Source: Desulfosporosinus fructosivorans (GTDB lineage: Bacteria; Bacillota; Desulfitobacteriia; Desulfitobacteriales; Desulfitobacteriaceae). Taken from it: a stretch of 64,000 nt of DNA. The notes beneath the pieces were generated by a model. The model was not told the DNA's origin, did no database searches, and worked only from the letters and a program-made list of their open reading frames with translations. Positions 44,669-53,790 of the stretch are shown in pieces. The position numbers and the translations under genes are program-made. The first letter of the stretch is position 1. The number at the start of each line of letters is the position of its first letter. The stretch is from contig NZ_SPQQ01000002.1 of NCBI RefSeq assembly GCF_004766045.1, positions 372,001 to 436,000 of the forward strand, read 5' to 3'.

Positions 44669-44886
44669 TTTTGCAACTCCTTAAATCTTCTAACTTATAC
44701 TTTCAATTTATTATCATTGTCAATGATTCGACATACATTCTATCAATCCTTTTTATTCTGTTACGATAGTGTGTTCTGTCTAAATTTCTTCTCCTTACTA
44801 ATTATATTCCCTAATTATTTTGATCGGCTATTTTTCGAACTAGGTCCCAGAAATTAGAGAGAACGTGTTGGTTAATTCAAATACGC

Positions 44887-44944
44887 TCATCCTAAAAAGA
44901 GAGTCTTTCACACGGACGTGTGAAAGACTCTCTTTTTAGGATGA
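44887..44944. terminator. 28-bp perfect stem-loop after aguB
   Basis: Two 28-nt arms (44887-44914 and 44917-44944) are exact reverse complements around a two-base spacer. The core is GAGAGTCTTTCACACG, and the arms carry AAAAA/TTTTT tracts placed as in intrinsic terminators on either strand. It lies 53 bp after the aguB stop. Confidence 0.8.
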
Positions 44945-44997
44945 ACCCTTTTGTACAGTGGATATTTGCAGAAGATTTCTGTGATGGTTATTTTCAT

Positions 44998-45882
44998 TCA
45001 GTCACCCTTGATAGTTATCTCACCATCATACGAGGAGATTAGTCTGTATAAGTCAGGTCGGCGATCCCGAAAAATCCCCCACTCTAGCCTTTGCGTCTCA
45101 AGTTGTTCCAGATTAAATTCAGCCACCAAAACGGTTTCCTCTGTCCGGCTAGCCTCTGCCACCTTGTTTCCTTGTGGTCCAGCAATGAAGGAAGATCCAT
45201 AGAAGGTTATCCCGGAATCTTCGTCGTCCTCAACCCCGATTCGGTTTGAGGCAACCACTGGCATCAGGTTTGCAGCGGCATGCCCGAGCATACAAGTCTG
45301 CCAATGATCCTTAGAATCTATGGACCCGTCTTGGGGCTCAGAACCGATAGCCGTCGGATAGAAAAGCAATTCAGCACCCATTAAGGCCATACATCGCGCC
45401 CCCTCTGGGTACCATTGATCCCAACAGACCCCAACCCCGATTTTTGCGTATTGGGTATTCCAGACCTTAAATCCCGTGTCACCAGGGTTAAAGTAGAATT
45501 TTTCTTCATAACCTGGCCCATCCGGTATATGACTCTTGCGATATTTCCCTAACACATCTCCACTGGCATCAATGACTGCTAGAGAATTGTAGCGGGCTTG
45601 GTTTTTTTTCTCATAGAAGCTAATTGGCAGAACTACCTGTAGCTCTTTAGCTACTTGTTTAAAATGCTGAACGGCTTTATTCTGTTCCAATTCCGTCGCA
45701 TAGACATAGTAGTCGGATTTTTCCTTTTGACAGAAATAGGGGGTTTCAAACAACTCTTGAAGCAATATAATTTGAGCACCCTTTTTTGCAGCTTCCCTAA
45801 CTAACCCGTCTGCTTTTTCAATATTTTCATCGATACTTTTAGAACAAGACATCTGCGTAGCCGCCACTATTACGTTTCTCAT
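44998..45882 (-). CDS. aguB: N-carbamoylputrescine amidase
   Basis: This 294-aa nitrilase-superfamily enzyme has the catalytic triad Glu43 (LLQELFE), Lys116 (YRKSHIPDGPGYEEK) and Cys153 (GVGVCWDQWYPE). The stretch SHIPDGPGYEEKFYF and the WDQWYPEGAR motif are specific to plant-type and bacterial AguB. It hydrolyses N-carbamoylputrescine to putrescine, CO2 and ammonia. Its ATG overlaps the stop of aguA by four bases, so the two steps from agmatine to putrescine are translationally coupled. Confidence 0.92.
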   Translation of the reverse strand: MRNVIVAATQMSCSKSIDENIEKADGLVREAAKKGAQIILLQELFETPYFCQKEKSDYYVYATELEQNKAVQHFKQVAKELQVVLPISFYEKKNQARYNSLAVIDASGDVLGKYRKSHIPDGPGYEEKFYFNPGDTGFKVWNTQYAKIGVGVCWDQWYPEGARCMALMGAELLFYPTAIGSEPQDGSIDSKDHWQTCMLGHAAANLMPVVASNRIGVEDDEDSGITFYGSSFIAGPQGNKVAEASRTEETVLVAEFNLEQLETQRLEWGIFRDRRPDLYRLISSYDGEITIKGD

Positions 45883-46919
45883 ACGTCACCACCCTCCGGC
45901 ATCTGCTGAGTTGTACAATGCACATTGCCGCCTTCCCGGATAATCGCCATGCCATTGACTGTACGAATCCGTCTTTCTGGGAAGAGTTTGCCCAACATCT
46001 GCACAGCTAAGCCGTCGGTTTCAGCAGCTTCACCCCCGAAAACAGGCAAGATGATTCCCCCATTGACGAAATAGAAGTTCAGGTAACTCAAGGTGTATCG
46101 CGTACCAGTCTCTACATCGCACAATTTTGGAGGCTGTTGGATGGGAATTAGTTCGAATTTCCGCCCTAGGGCATCGGTTTCCGACTCTAGTAACTTTAAG
46201 TTGTCTTGAGTGATCTGGTAATTTTCGTCCTCAGGATCGTCACAAACCTGAATCAGGATTTTACCAGGTGCCACAAAGCAGGCGATATTGTCGATATGAC
46301 CGTCTGTCTCATCCCCATCTAACCCTTTTTTGAGCCAGATAATTTTCTGTACATTCAGGAATTTCTTCAATTCCGCTTCAATCTGTTCTTTCGTTAGTTC
46401 CGGGTTTCGATTAGGATTTAGGAGACACTGCTCCGTGGTCAGAAGCGTCCCCTCTCCATCGACATGGAGGGAACCTCCTTCCATCACTAGGGGCGCATCA
46501 AAGCATTTTACTCCGACAGAGTTAAGAATTTGAGGAGCAACCAGATCATCTAAATTCCACGGCGCATACTTACCACCCCAGGCATTAAACTGCCAATTGA
46601 CCCCCGCTAGCTCCCCCGTATCTTTGATTAGAAACGTCGGTCCATTATCCCGTAACCAGGCGTCATTATGATCGATATAAATAAATTCAACCCGCTCATT
46701 CTGAAATATTCGAGAGAGCTTTTCCGAGTTAGTGGTATTTGCTATAACCGTCACCGGTTCAAATTCAGCAATAGCCTGGATAATTTCGGTATAGCCAAGA
46801 CAAACCGTTTCATAATCCTCTGGATAACACATCGATGACTGAACCGGCCAAGAAATATAGGTACGCGAGTGTTTGACCCATTCTGCCGGCATAGTGTAGT
46901 TTAGGTTTGTTGGATACAT
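45879..46919 (-). CDS. aguA: Agmatine deiminase
   Basis: The 346-aa enzyme has the agmatine deiminase pattern: the N-terminal MPAEWVKHSRTYISWP, DNGPTF near residue 91, EGGSLHVDGEGTLLTT near residue 147, DGDETDGHIDN near residue 202, and the catalytic cysteine Cys335 in GGNVHCTTQQ. It converts agmatine to N-carbamoylputrescine and ammonia, the substrate of the coupled downstream enzyme. No arginine decarboxylase gene is in the window, so agmatine must come from elsewhere in the genome or from outside. Confidence 0.93.
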   Translation of the reverse strand: MYPTNLNYTMPAEWVKHSRTYISWPVQSSMCYPEDYETVCLGYTEIIQAIAEFEPVTVIANTTNSEKLSRIFQNERVEFIYIDHNDAWLRDNGPTFLIKDTGELAGVNWQFNAWGGKYAPWNLDDLVAPQILNSVGVKCFDAPLVMEGGSLHVDGEGTLLTTEQCLLNPNRNPELTKEQIEAELKKFLNVQKIIWLKKGLDGDETDGHIDNIACFVAPGKILIQVCDDPEDENYQITQDNLKLLESETDALGRKFELIPIQQPPKLCDVETGTRYTLSYLNFYFVNGGIILPVFGGEAAETDGLAVQMLGKLFPERRIRTVNGMAIIREGGNVHCTTQQMPEGGDV

Positions 46920-47003
46920 TGCATTCCCTCATCTTCTTAGTTGTTTAGAAGCTATTCTCTTATTCTACTTCATCATCTTAAGAAGATAAAGTTGCTTTGT
47001 TCG

Positions 47004-48056
47004 TTAAGCTATATCAATACCTTTCTCTAGGTAGACATCTTGAATCGCATTAAGCAATTCGACGCCTTCTCTCATGGGTTTCTGAAATGATTTCCTGCCA
47101 GAGATCAAACCCATCCCGCCTGCTCTTTTATTGATAACAGCAGTTTTCACCGCTTGTTGTAAGTCATTTTCTCCCGAAGCACCTCCAGAATTAATCAGAC
47201 CCGCTCTCCCCATGTAGCAGTTTGCAACTTGATAGCGTGTTAGATCGATCAGATGGTCGGACGTCAATTTATCGTAGACGAGCCTACTTGTTTGACCAAA
47301 TCCTAAAGCAACATACCCACCGTTATTGGTCGCCTGTTTCTGTTTTATAATGTCGGCTTCTATTGTAACTCCTAAATGGTTAGCCTGCCCCGTCAAATCC
47401 GCCGAAGCATCGTAGCTAACCTTGTCCTTTTTGAAACCATCATTGCGCAAATAGCACCAAAGCACTGTAAACATACCCAACTCATGGGCACGTCTAAAGG
47501 CTGCGCTGATTTCTTCAATTTGTCGCCCTGACTGCTGCGAACCATAATATATCGTAGCACCGATTCCCACGGCTCCCATTTGGAAGCCCTGTTCAACCGA
47601 TGCAAATAACTTTTGGTCAAATGTATTTGGATAGGTCAGCAGTTCATTATGATTAATTTTTAGAATAAACGGGATTTTATGAACATATTTACGTGATACC
47701 GCTCCTAACACCCCAAGAGTTGATGTAACTGCGTTACACCCACCTTCTATTGCAAGTTTGACAATATTCTCAGGATCGAAGTAAATCGGGTTAGGTGCAA
47801 AAGACGCTGCTCCAGAGTGTTCCACGCCTTGATCAACGGGTAATATCGAAAGGTAACCAGTTCCAGCTAGACGTCCATGATTAAAAAGCGCAGCCAAATT
47901 CCTCAAAACACTATTTGATCGGTCAGTCATCCCAAATACCCTGTCAATAAAATCCGAACCTGGTAGATGAATGAGTTCTTTAGGAATAGTCATACATTTG
48001 TGTTCTAACAAATCCTTAGCCTCATCCCCTAAAATAGAAACAATCTTACGATACAT
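47004..48056 (-). CDS. Class I fructose-bisphosphate aldolase, FbaB/DhnA type
   Basis: The 350-aa length and the motifs [16 protein letters not shown] near residue 71, [11 protein letters not shown] near residue 133 and [17 protein letters not shown] near residue 232 place it in the bacterial class I aldolase family of E. coli FbaB. The Schiff-base lysine is in the KQK segment (Lys238 or Lys240). It cleaves fructose-1,6-bisphosphate to two triose phosphates, or runs in reverse for gluconeogenesis, without a metal. It appears monocistronic. Confidence 0.88.
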   Translation of the reverse strand: MYRKIVSILGDEAKDLLEHKCMTIPKELIHLPGSDFIDRVFGMTDRSNSVLRNLAALFNHGRLAGTGYLSILPVDQGVEHSGAASFAPNPIYFDPENIVKLAIEGGCNAVTSTLGVLGAVSRKYVHKIPFILKINHNELLTYPNTFDQKLFASVEQGFQMGAVGIGATIYYGSQQSGRQIEEISAAFRRAHELGMFTVLWCYLRNDGFKKDKVSYDASADLTGQANHLGVTIEADIIKQKQATNNGGYVALGFGQTSRLVYDKLTSDHLIDLTRYQVANCYMGRAGLINSGGASGENDLQQAVKTAVINKRAGGMGLISGRKSFQKPMREGVELLNAIQDVYLEKGIDIA

Positions 48057-48168
48057 TTACCCTCATCCTTTCATTCCTTTATCTCTATATTCTAATACAA
48101 AACATGTACTTGTAGTATAAATTTTTACAAAATTATAAATAATTTAAACAATTATAATCTAAAGAAAA

Positions 48169-48212
48169 CGAAGGCAAGCACCAAGCCTTCAGGTGCTGGT
48201 GGTAGCCTTCGT
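48169..48212 (-). terminator. Terminator after the 95-aa unknown gene
   Basis: CGAAGGC-AGCACC pairs with GGTGCT-GCCTTCG and is followed on the minus strand by TTTTCTTT. It is the only clear element in the 293-bp gap 48057-48349. Confidence 0.8.
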
Positions 48213-48349
48213 CGTGCACTTATGCTTAAAATAATTGAAAATTATACTTTCTGACTAGTACAAAAAAACATCAAAATCTGACTTGAAATCTTATTTAATT
48301 GTTTAGTAAATAGTCTTTTCCAGAAGTCCAAATATATCTAGCGTCTAAA

Positions 48350-48637
48350 CTAGAGTCTTTCATATTCACCTTTGGCATTGAGGTATTGGATGTCCATACA
48401 CCCATAATACTCTCCATACATATCTAACGGATCAAAGCCCCTTGGTCTAGTACAGTCATCCGAGTAGCCGATATAGTAGACTTCGAGGTCTTGATCTCTC
48501 ATTCGAAATATATACTGTGGTTCCGCTTCAAACTTTTTGATCAGCTCTTCGAATTCCGCCGTACCCTTTTTTGCCTCAGAGGAAAAGTATTCCGACATGG
48601 CTTTTTTTTCAACGCAATCCTCAGTAATTTTAAACAT
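48350..48637 (-). CDS. Uncharacterised small protein, 95 aa
   Basis: I do not recognise this soluble acidic protein. Its centre (FEAEPQYIFRMRDQDLEVYYIGY) suggests a small beta-sheet domain, followed by SDDCTRPRGFDPLDMYGEYYGC, which has two cysteines. AAGGTGG lies seven bases before the ATG. It follows the selenoprotein glutaredoxin by 101 bp on the same strand. Hairpins lie in the gap, so cotranscription is possible but partial. Confidence 0.6.
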   Translation of the reverse strand: MFKITEDCVEKKAMSEYFSSEAKKGTAEFEELIKKFEAEPQYIFRMRDQDLEVYYIGYSDDCTRPRGFDPLDMYGEYYGCMDIQYLNAKGEYERL

Positions 48638-48683
48638 TAATTAACCACCTTCATTCTACGTTTGTTGAGTGCTTTAGTGAAAT

Positions 48684-48727
48684 CGTTCAACTAAAGTTGA
48701 ACATTGAGACTTCGCACGAACGAAGTC
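48684..48727. terminator. Two adjacent hairpins after the selenoprotein gene
   Basis: GACTTCG/CGAAGTC (48708-48727) and GTTCAAC/GTTGAAC (48684-48701) form two short stems. On the plus strand the first runs into CTCTTTTTACTT. They may attenuate read-through into the 95-aa gene. Confidence 0.45.
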
Positions 48728-48738
48728 CCTCTTTTTAC

Positions 48739-49077
48739 TTAGGTCTGGACGTTAAAATAATGGGCGCACTTCGGGCAAGTAACCTGGATTGTACCTTTCT
48801 TTATTGGCACCCGCATCTTCTTCGAACATTTCTCGCATTCTATCACAGGGTGATCCACTAACTTTAGGAGCTTTTCTTTATCTAAGCCCACGACAACATC
48901 TTCACCAATTAAAAAAGCAGGAACCCCACTAATGTTACGTCTTTGTAGCTCAGATCTTGCTTGATTATCACTGCTAATGTTTTTTTCTTCATAAGAAATT
49001 TTGTTTTGCGAGAGAAACTCTTTCGCCATTGTGCAATAGGGTCAGGTATTATTGGTAAACATAATGACTTTCTTCAT
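48739..49077 (-). CDS. Glutaredoxin-like selenoprotein (UxxC) with C-terminal zinc ribbon
   Basis: Read from the ATG at 49077, which has AAGGAG ten bases upstream, the frame is MKKVIMFTNNT, then an in-frame TGA at 49044-49042, then PYCTMAKEFLSQNKISYEEK to the stop at 48739. The TGA sits exactly where glutaredoxins have the first cysteine of CPYC, so the active site becomes Sec12-Pro-Tyr-Cys15. The rest is a standard glutaredoxin/YruB fold (SGVPAFLIGEDVVVGL) plus a CxxC...CxxC zinc ribbon (CEKCSKKM, CPKCAHYF). A conventional call would start at the internal ATG 49029 and lose the active site. A stem (GCG-AGAG/CUCU-CGC, 16-34 nt after the UGA) could serve as the SECIS, but the fit is loose. Confidence 0.85.
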
Positions 49078-49153
49078 CTCTATTCATCTCCTTATTCGCA
49101 CCAAAATATCTATCTCGACAATTTTATCATATCATAACTACTTTAGAGTATAA

Positions 49154-49188
49154 ATTATACCAAAAACCATACAGATTTATGGTATAAT
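49154..49188. promoter_or_regulatory. Divergent extended -10 promoters forming an inverted repeat
   Basis: TGGTATAAT at 49180-49188 (plus) and the same 9-mer on the minus strand at 49162-49154 are separated by 17 bp. They would drive the amidase and the selenoprotein respectively. Neither has a good -35 box. Confidence 0.6.
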
Positions 49189-49219
49189 CTTCATATCTCG
49201 ATACGAAAGGATGAACCAT

Positions 49220-51268
49220 GTGAAAAAAATAATTTATACGCTAATTACATCACTTGCGGTACTATTAAGCACGCCTTTAGTAACGCCCGCTAGCCCATTG
49301 GTTTTCCCAGCAGAGCGTATATCCGGACAAGACAGGGTCGAAACGGCTCTTAAGATATCTCATAAAGGATGGGACTCAGCTCAAACAGTTATTTTATGCG
49401 AATACTCCGATTACCCCGATGCTATAGCTTCAACTCCTTTTGCAGTCAGCTTAAATGCTCCGATTTTACTGACTAAAGGAGACTCAATTGACGTACGTGT
49501 TCTCACCGAACTAAATCGCTTGAAACCTAATAAGATTATTCTCCTTGGCGGAACCGCTTGTTTACAACCTTCTATCGAAAAAGAGCTTGAGGAACTATCT
49601 TTACCTTACGAACGAATCGGCGGAGCGGATCGTTATGAAACATCTATTCTTCTTGCCAATCATTTATCGAGCGATTCACTCATCCTTGCTAACGGAGATG
49701 ATTTCCCCGATGCATTATCTGCCGCTACCTTCGCAGGAATTAAACAGATCCCCATAGTTCTTACATCAACAACTCTTCCTAATTCCGTCATTCAATATTA
49801 TACAGAGAATAAACCTAAGCATTTAATTGTGATCGGTGGGGAAGCTGTCATCCCTTCTGCTAACTTGACTAAGAATAAATTAACTGTCGAAACCCGTTTG
49901 GCCGGTCTAGACCGATACGAAACTAATGCCAAAGTCACATCATTTATGAAAGCTACATATATATCGGATGATATTTTCTTAGCATCCGGCATCACTTTTC
50001 CGGATGCCGTCGCAGGTACTGTGCTTGCTTCTAAATTCAAGGCCCCCCTTCTACTAACTGAAAAGGAAGATATTCCGCCCTCAGTCTACAGCCTCTTGCG
50101 AGAACATATGAAAATTGAGCCTCCAACTAAGAATACCGATGAAGGTACCAGCAACAATGACCTTGAAAAAGGAATCGTCACTGCCTCAGGTGGCTTAAAT
50201 CTAAGAGATTCTCCTTCAGCAACAGGAACTGCACTGCTTACCATCCCAAATGGCACTACTGTTGATCTTAGCGAAAAGCAAGGCCAATGGTACAAAACTA
50301 CCTATCAATCCAAAACTGGATGGATTTCTGCGGACTATGTTAGCCCTGCCACAACGTATAACATCAATTCAACGACCAACCTTGACTTAAGTGTGAATGG
50401 TACAGTCTATATCCTTGGCGGAACAGCAATTATTAGTTCTAACTCCCAAAACATTATTGAGGGGAAAACTTCTTCGAAATATAAGGATAATCTTAAACAA
50501 TTTCCCACCCTTCCCTCGGAAATTAAAAAACCAGAGACTCCTTCTAGGGGCGACGATACTACTACACCTCCTACTACTACACCTCCCACTACTACACCTC
50601 CTACTGTTCCTACCACTTATGATCCAGCCAAGGAAGTTCTCGTTGATCCTTTTCAAGGGATCCCTGCTAACTCTTTAGCGGGCAAAACAATTTTAATTGA
50701 CCCCGGTCATGGGGGACCAGATACAGGGGCAATTGGCCCAAATCATACTTATGAAAAAAATAACACCTTGGCTATAGCACTTGCCTTAAATGATATGTTA
50801 AAACAAGCAGGCGCAAAGACAATCTTAACACGAGATAAAGATATTACTCCGGCAGCGCATTATTCTGAATTAGAGGACCTTCAAGCCCGGGTGAACATAG
50901 CCAATGAAACAAAACCCGACTTATTTATTAGCATCCATAATAACGGCAGTAGTTCTAGCCCTACTGCTCAAGGCACTGAAACTTATTATTCCGATGATTG
51001 TTCTAAAAAAGCAGAGAGTTTACTCCTTGCCAACAGTATCCAATCTGCTGCCATCGACACACTAGGAACAAATAACCGCGGAGTCAAACAAGCTGGCTTT
51101 TATGTTTTACGAAATGCCACAATGCCTGCCATTTTGCTAGAGACCGCCTTTATTTCGAGTCCTTATGAAGAAGCTAGGTTACAAAACGAAACATTTCAAA
51201 AAAATGTAGCCAGTGCCATCTTCCAAGGCATCTATAAGTATTATAAAAGCCCCCTATCCCAAGATTAG
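49220..51268 (+). CDS. Cell-wall hydrolase: CWB2 repeats, inserted SH3b, N-acetylmuramoyl-L-alanine amidase
   Basis: Numbering from the upstream ATG at 49211: signal peptide 1-27; CWB2 repeats 1 (37-127) and 2 (136-224); repeat 3 begins at 229 but is interrupted after residue 306 by an SH3b domain (about 320-378, GLNLRDSP, GWISADYV) and resumes with VYILGGTAIIS at 399-409; a Thr/Pro linker (449-468); and an Amidase_3 domain (493-678). Zinc ligands His500 (DPGHGG), Glu515 and His576 (SIHNN) and catalytic Glu644 (LLETAF) are present. CWB2 modules bind anionic wall polymers, so the enzyme should be wall-attached. The GTG at 49220 is better spaced from AAAGG than the ATG. Confidence 0.9.
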   Translation: MKKIIYTLITSLAVLLSTPLVTPASPLVFPAERISGQDRVETALKISHKGWDSAQTVILCEYSDYPDAIASTPFAVSLNAPILLTKGDSIDVRVLTELNRLKPNKIILLGGTACLQPSIEKELEELSLPYERIGGADRYETSILLANHLSSDSLILANGDDFPDALSAATFAGIKQIPIVLTSTTLPNSVIQYYTENKPKHLIVIGGEAVIPSANLTKNKLTVETRLAGLDRYETNAKVTSFMKATYISDDIFLASGITFPDAVAGTVLASKFKAPLLLTEKEDIPPSVYSLLREHMKIEPPTKNTDEGTSNNDLEKGIVTASGGLNLRDSPSATGTALLTIPNGTTVDLSEKQGQWYKTTYQSKTGWISADYVSPATTYNINSTTNLDLSVNGTVYILGGTAIISSNSQNIIEGKTSSKYKDNLKQFPTLPSEIKKPETPSRGDDTTTPPTTTPPTTTPPTVPTTYDPAKEVLVDPFQGIPANSLAGKTILIDPGHGGPDTGAIGPNHTYEKNNTLAIALALNDMLKQAGAKTILTRDKDITPAAHYSELEDLQARVNIANETKPDLFISIHNNGSSSSPTAQGTETYYSDDCSKKAESLLLANSIQSAAIDTLGTNNRGVKQAGFYVLRNATMPAILLETAFISSPYEEARLQNETFQKNVASAIFQGIYKYYKSPLSQD

Positions 51269-51341
51269 TATGTAAACTCGCTCAATTAATTTAAAGATCG
51301 AGACCGATGCAGAGTACCGGGTACCACCACTTGAAGAGGGA

Positions 51342-51389
51342 GCTTATAATAAGATAAAAAGCCGGCAATAGCCGGCTTTTTATTATAAT
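51342..51389. terminator. Bidirectional terminator between amidase and hybrid kinase
   Basis: AAAAAGCCGGC (51356-51366) pairs with GCCGGCTTTTT (51371-51381), with A+T-rich outer pairing on both sides. Confidence 0.9.
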
Positions 51390-51460
51390 CAAATCTCAAT
51401 ATTATTTTACCGCATATATTCTTTATCTCCTTGGTCATTGATTAATTCAATAAAGAAGAG

Positions 51461-53455
51461 TTAATTGGCATTGGTCCAGCGTGAAACGACTGCATAAAAT
51501 TCATCCACGACCAACGGTTTAGTTAGATAATCGTCCATCCCTGCCTCCAAGCACTTTTCCTTATCTCCCTTTAGGGCATAAGCAGTCATAGCTATAATCG
51601 GTGTTCTCCTACAACCAGTATCTTTTTCCATTTGTCGAATGATTTCGGTAGTCATGAAACCATCCATGACAGGCATCTGAATATCCATCAGAATACCATC
51701 AAACTTCCTCTGCCGAATGCAATTCACAGCTTCCTTTCCGTTTTCGGACACGGTAACCTGCCAACCTTTTTTCTTAGCTAATTCTTCTACAAACCGCCTG
51801 ATTACAGCGTTATCCTCTACGAGTAAGAGACTTTGAGACGTTTCTTTGCTATAGTCCAGGGGTTTCGCGACAGGTTCTAATGCGGAACCGTCCTCACAAT
51901 CCTGTCTGTCCAGAATACAGGTGAAATGAAAATTACTGCCCTCGCCTTCTATGCTATCTACCCATATTTCGCCGGACATCATCTCCACTAACCGTTTACA
52001 TATGGCAAGTCCCAGACCAGTTCCACCGTATTGGCCTTTTGACAGACGACCTACTTGACTGAAGCTATTGAATAGCAACTCCATATTTTCAGGAGAGATA
52101 CCGATACCCGTATCTTTGACGATGTATTCTAGTTTGACTCTATTGTTATGAAGATCCTCAATCTTTTTAATATAAAGATCGATTCTTCCCTCTTTTGTGC
52201 ATTTGACAGCGTTTCCAAGCAGATTCGAAATGATTTGTCTCAACCTAAAAGGATCACCTAAAAGATTGTCAGGGACATCCTCTCCAACCAAGACCTCCAT
52301 AATTAAACCCTTTTTCTTCGACGAAAGCTGAAACAAACTTACCACCTCATTGATCATGCTTCTGGTACTGAAACCCGCAATATTTAGTTTCATAACTCCT
52401 GCTTCAATCTTTGAGTAATCTAGAATATCATTAATAATGACCAAAAGGGAATCGCAAGCAATCTTAGACAGGCTCAGATATTCCTGTTGACTCTCACTGA
52501 GTTTCGTTGTCATCTGCGTGAGTTGAATCATCCCCATTATTTCAGTGATAGGGGTCCTAATTTCATGAGACATATTGGCCAAGAACATACTTTTCGCTGA
52601 ATCTGCTGATTCGGCTTGGACTTTTGCTTTTAGAAGTTCTTCCTCTAATCTTTTGCGTTTGGTGATATCTTCTACAACTCCATAACGATACTGGGGATCC
52701 AAATCATCATCTTCTTGAATTGTACTACAACGGTCGCTAAACCAGCGATATTGACCGTCTTTACACAAGATGCGGTATTCGATTACGACCGAGACATTAC
52801 TTCGTGACGATACTTCGTACAGTCCTTGTGTCACAATGGGCAAATCCATCGGGTGGATTCTTTCTAAAAGCCACTCTATGGGCTTGTCCATTAATTCCAG
52901 AGGAGTATACCCCGATAGTTTTTCGATCACTGGGCTCATATAATCATACCTGTTAGTGACAGTATTCGTTCTATAGAATGCGGACTGAGAGTGCTCAATA
53001 ATCAGACTCAATCGTTCCTTAGATTTACGAAGTTCCAGTTCTTGTAACTTACGTTCTGTGCTAGCATGCAATATTGTTGCAAAATGGTCTTTCTTTGGTG
53101 AACAAACATTAACCTCAATCCAAGCGCCGAGTTCCTCTGAATAGTCTTCAAGTTTCTCTGAGACTCCTGTCATGGCAACCCGACCATATGTTTCAATCCA
53201 ATAACTTTCCGTGTTCGGATAGAACTCAAGGACAGTTCTACCGATAATCGTTTCTCTCTTTAAACCTGTTAGCTTTTCAAAAGCACTATTTACTTCCAAA
53301 AAGACATAGTCAACCGGTTTACCTTCGGAGTTATACAGCATTTTATGGTAGGCAAAGGCATCAATCAAGTTTTCAAACATAACCCGAATACTCTTCTCAT
53401 CCTGATAAAAAGAAACCTGTTCCCTGCCCAAACTGTCCTCGCTGATACTCTTCAC
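51461..53455 (-). CDS. Hybrid histidine kinase (PAS-PAS-HisKA-ATPase-receiver)
   Basis: Two PAS domains (about 25-140 and 150-270, with [12 protein letters not shown] in the PAC region of the second) precede HisKA, with the phosphorylated His in NMSHEIRTP (residue 297), then a complete ATPase domain ([23 protein letters not shown]) and a C-terminal receiver ([31 protein letters not shown]). No membrane helix is seen, so it senses a cytoplasmic signal. The GTG at 53455 is seven bases after GGAGG; the frame opens at a TTG two codons earlier. No partner regulator is next to it. Confidence 0.9.
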   Translation of the reverse strand: MKSISEDSLGREQVSFYQDEKSIRVMFENLIDAFAYHKMLYNSEGKPVDYVFLEVNSAFEKLTGLKRETIIGRTVLEFYPNTESYWIETYGRVAMTGVSEKLEDYSEELGAWIEVNVCSPKKDHFATILHASTERKLQELELRKSKERLSLIIEHSQSAFYRTNTVTNRYDYMSPVIEKLSGYTPLELMDKPIEWLLERIHPMDLPIVTQGLYEVSSRSNVSVVIEYRILCKDGQYRWFSDRCSTIQEDDDLDPQYRYGVVEDITKRKRLEEELLKAKVQAESADSAKSMFLANMSHEIRTPITEIMGMIQLTQMTTKLSESQQEYLSLSKIACDSLLVIINDILDYSKIEAGVMKLNIAGFSTRSMINEVVSLFQLSSKKKGLIMEVLVGEDVPDNLLGDPFRLRQIISNLLGNAVKCTKEGRIDLYIKKIEDLHNNRVKLEYIVKDTGIGISPENMELLFNSFSQVGRLSKGQYGGTGLGLAICKRLVEMMSGEIWVDSIEGEGSNFHFTCILDRQDCEDGSALEPVAKPLDYSKETSQSLLLVEDNAVIRRFVEELAKKKGWQVTVSENGKEAVNCIRQRKFDGILMDIQMPVMDGFMTTEIIRQMEKDTGCRRTPIIAMTAYALKGDKEKCLEAGMDDYLTKPLVVDEFYAVVSRWTNAN

Positions 53456-53710
53456 AATCAACCCTCCGTAACCTAGTAGTCAAATACTAGTTTTCTAAAA
53501 TTTTTTTCCCAGGTTGTGGTGATGGATACTCCTCATGTAAAAGCAAGTAATCACTAATCGAACCGTTTTGCCAAATACATCTGCTTGTATTAATTAATAA
53601 TATTTATTTTAGAAATTTAATACATTTTAATTATGTCACAACTATTGCGCAATTTTTGTCGAAATAGACATGATTATTTATCGAATAATACTAATATAGC
53701 CGAAAAATGC

Positions 53711-53744
53711 AATAAAAAGGGAACTTCGCGTAATCCGAAGTTCC
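53711..53744 (-). terminator. Terminator of the ilvB-ilvN-mch operon
   Basis: GGAACTTCG (53720-53728) pairs with CGAAGTTCC (53736-53744), and the minus strand continues CTTTTTATT. The rest of the 335-bp gap 53456-53790 is A+T-rich without a gene. Confidence 0.85.
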
Positions 53745-53790
53745 GTGGGGATTGTTATATTTGCCAAAGAGGTCATCTAGTCTCAAGCAC

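Noticed and set aside
44669..44886. Possible GEMM (c-di-GMP) riboswitch or sigma-28 promoter upstream of the 4HB chemoreceptor
   Set aside because: The GEMM core is absent, and although GCCGATCA occurs on the minus strand, no TAAA-type -35 lies at the right distance.
50550..50620. Short tandem repeat in DNA encoding Thr-Thr-Pro-Pro units, considered as a possible repeat array
   Set aside because: It is the coding sequence of the Thr/Pro linker of the amidase and is not a CRISPR or mobile repeat.
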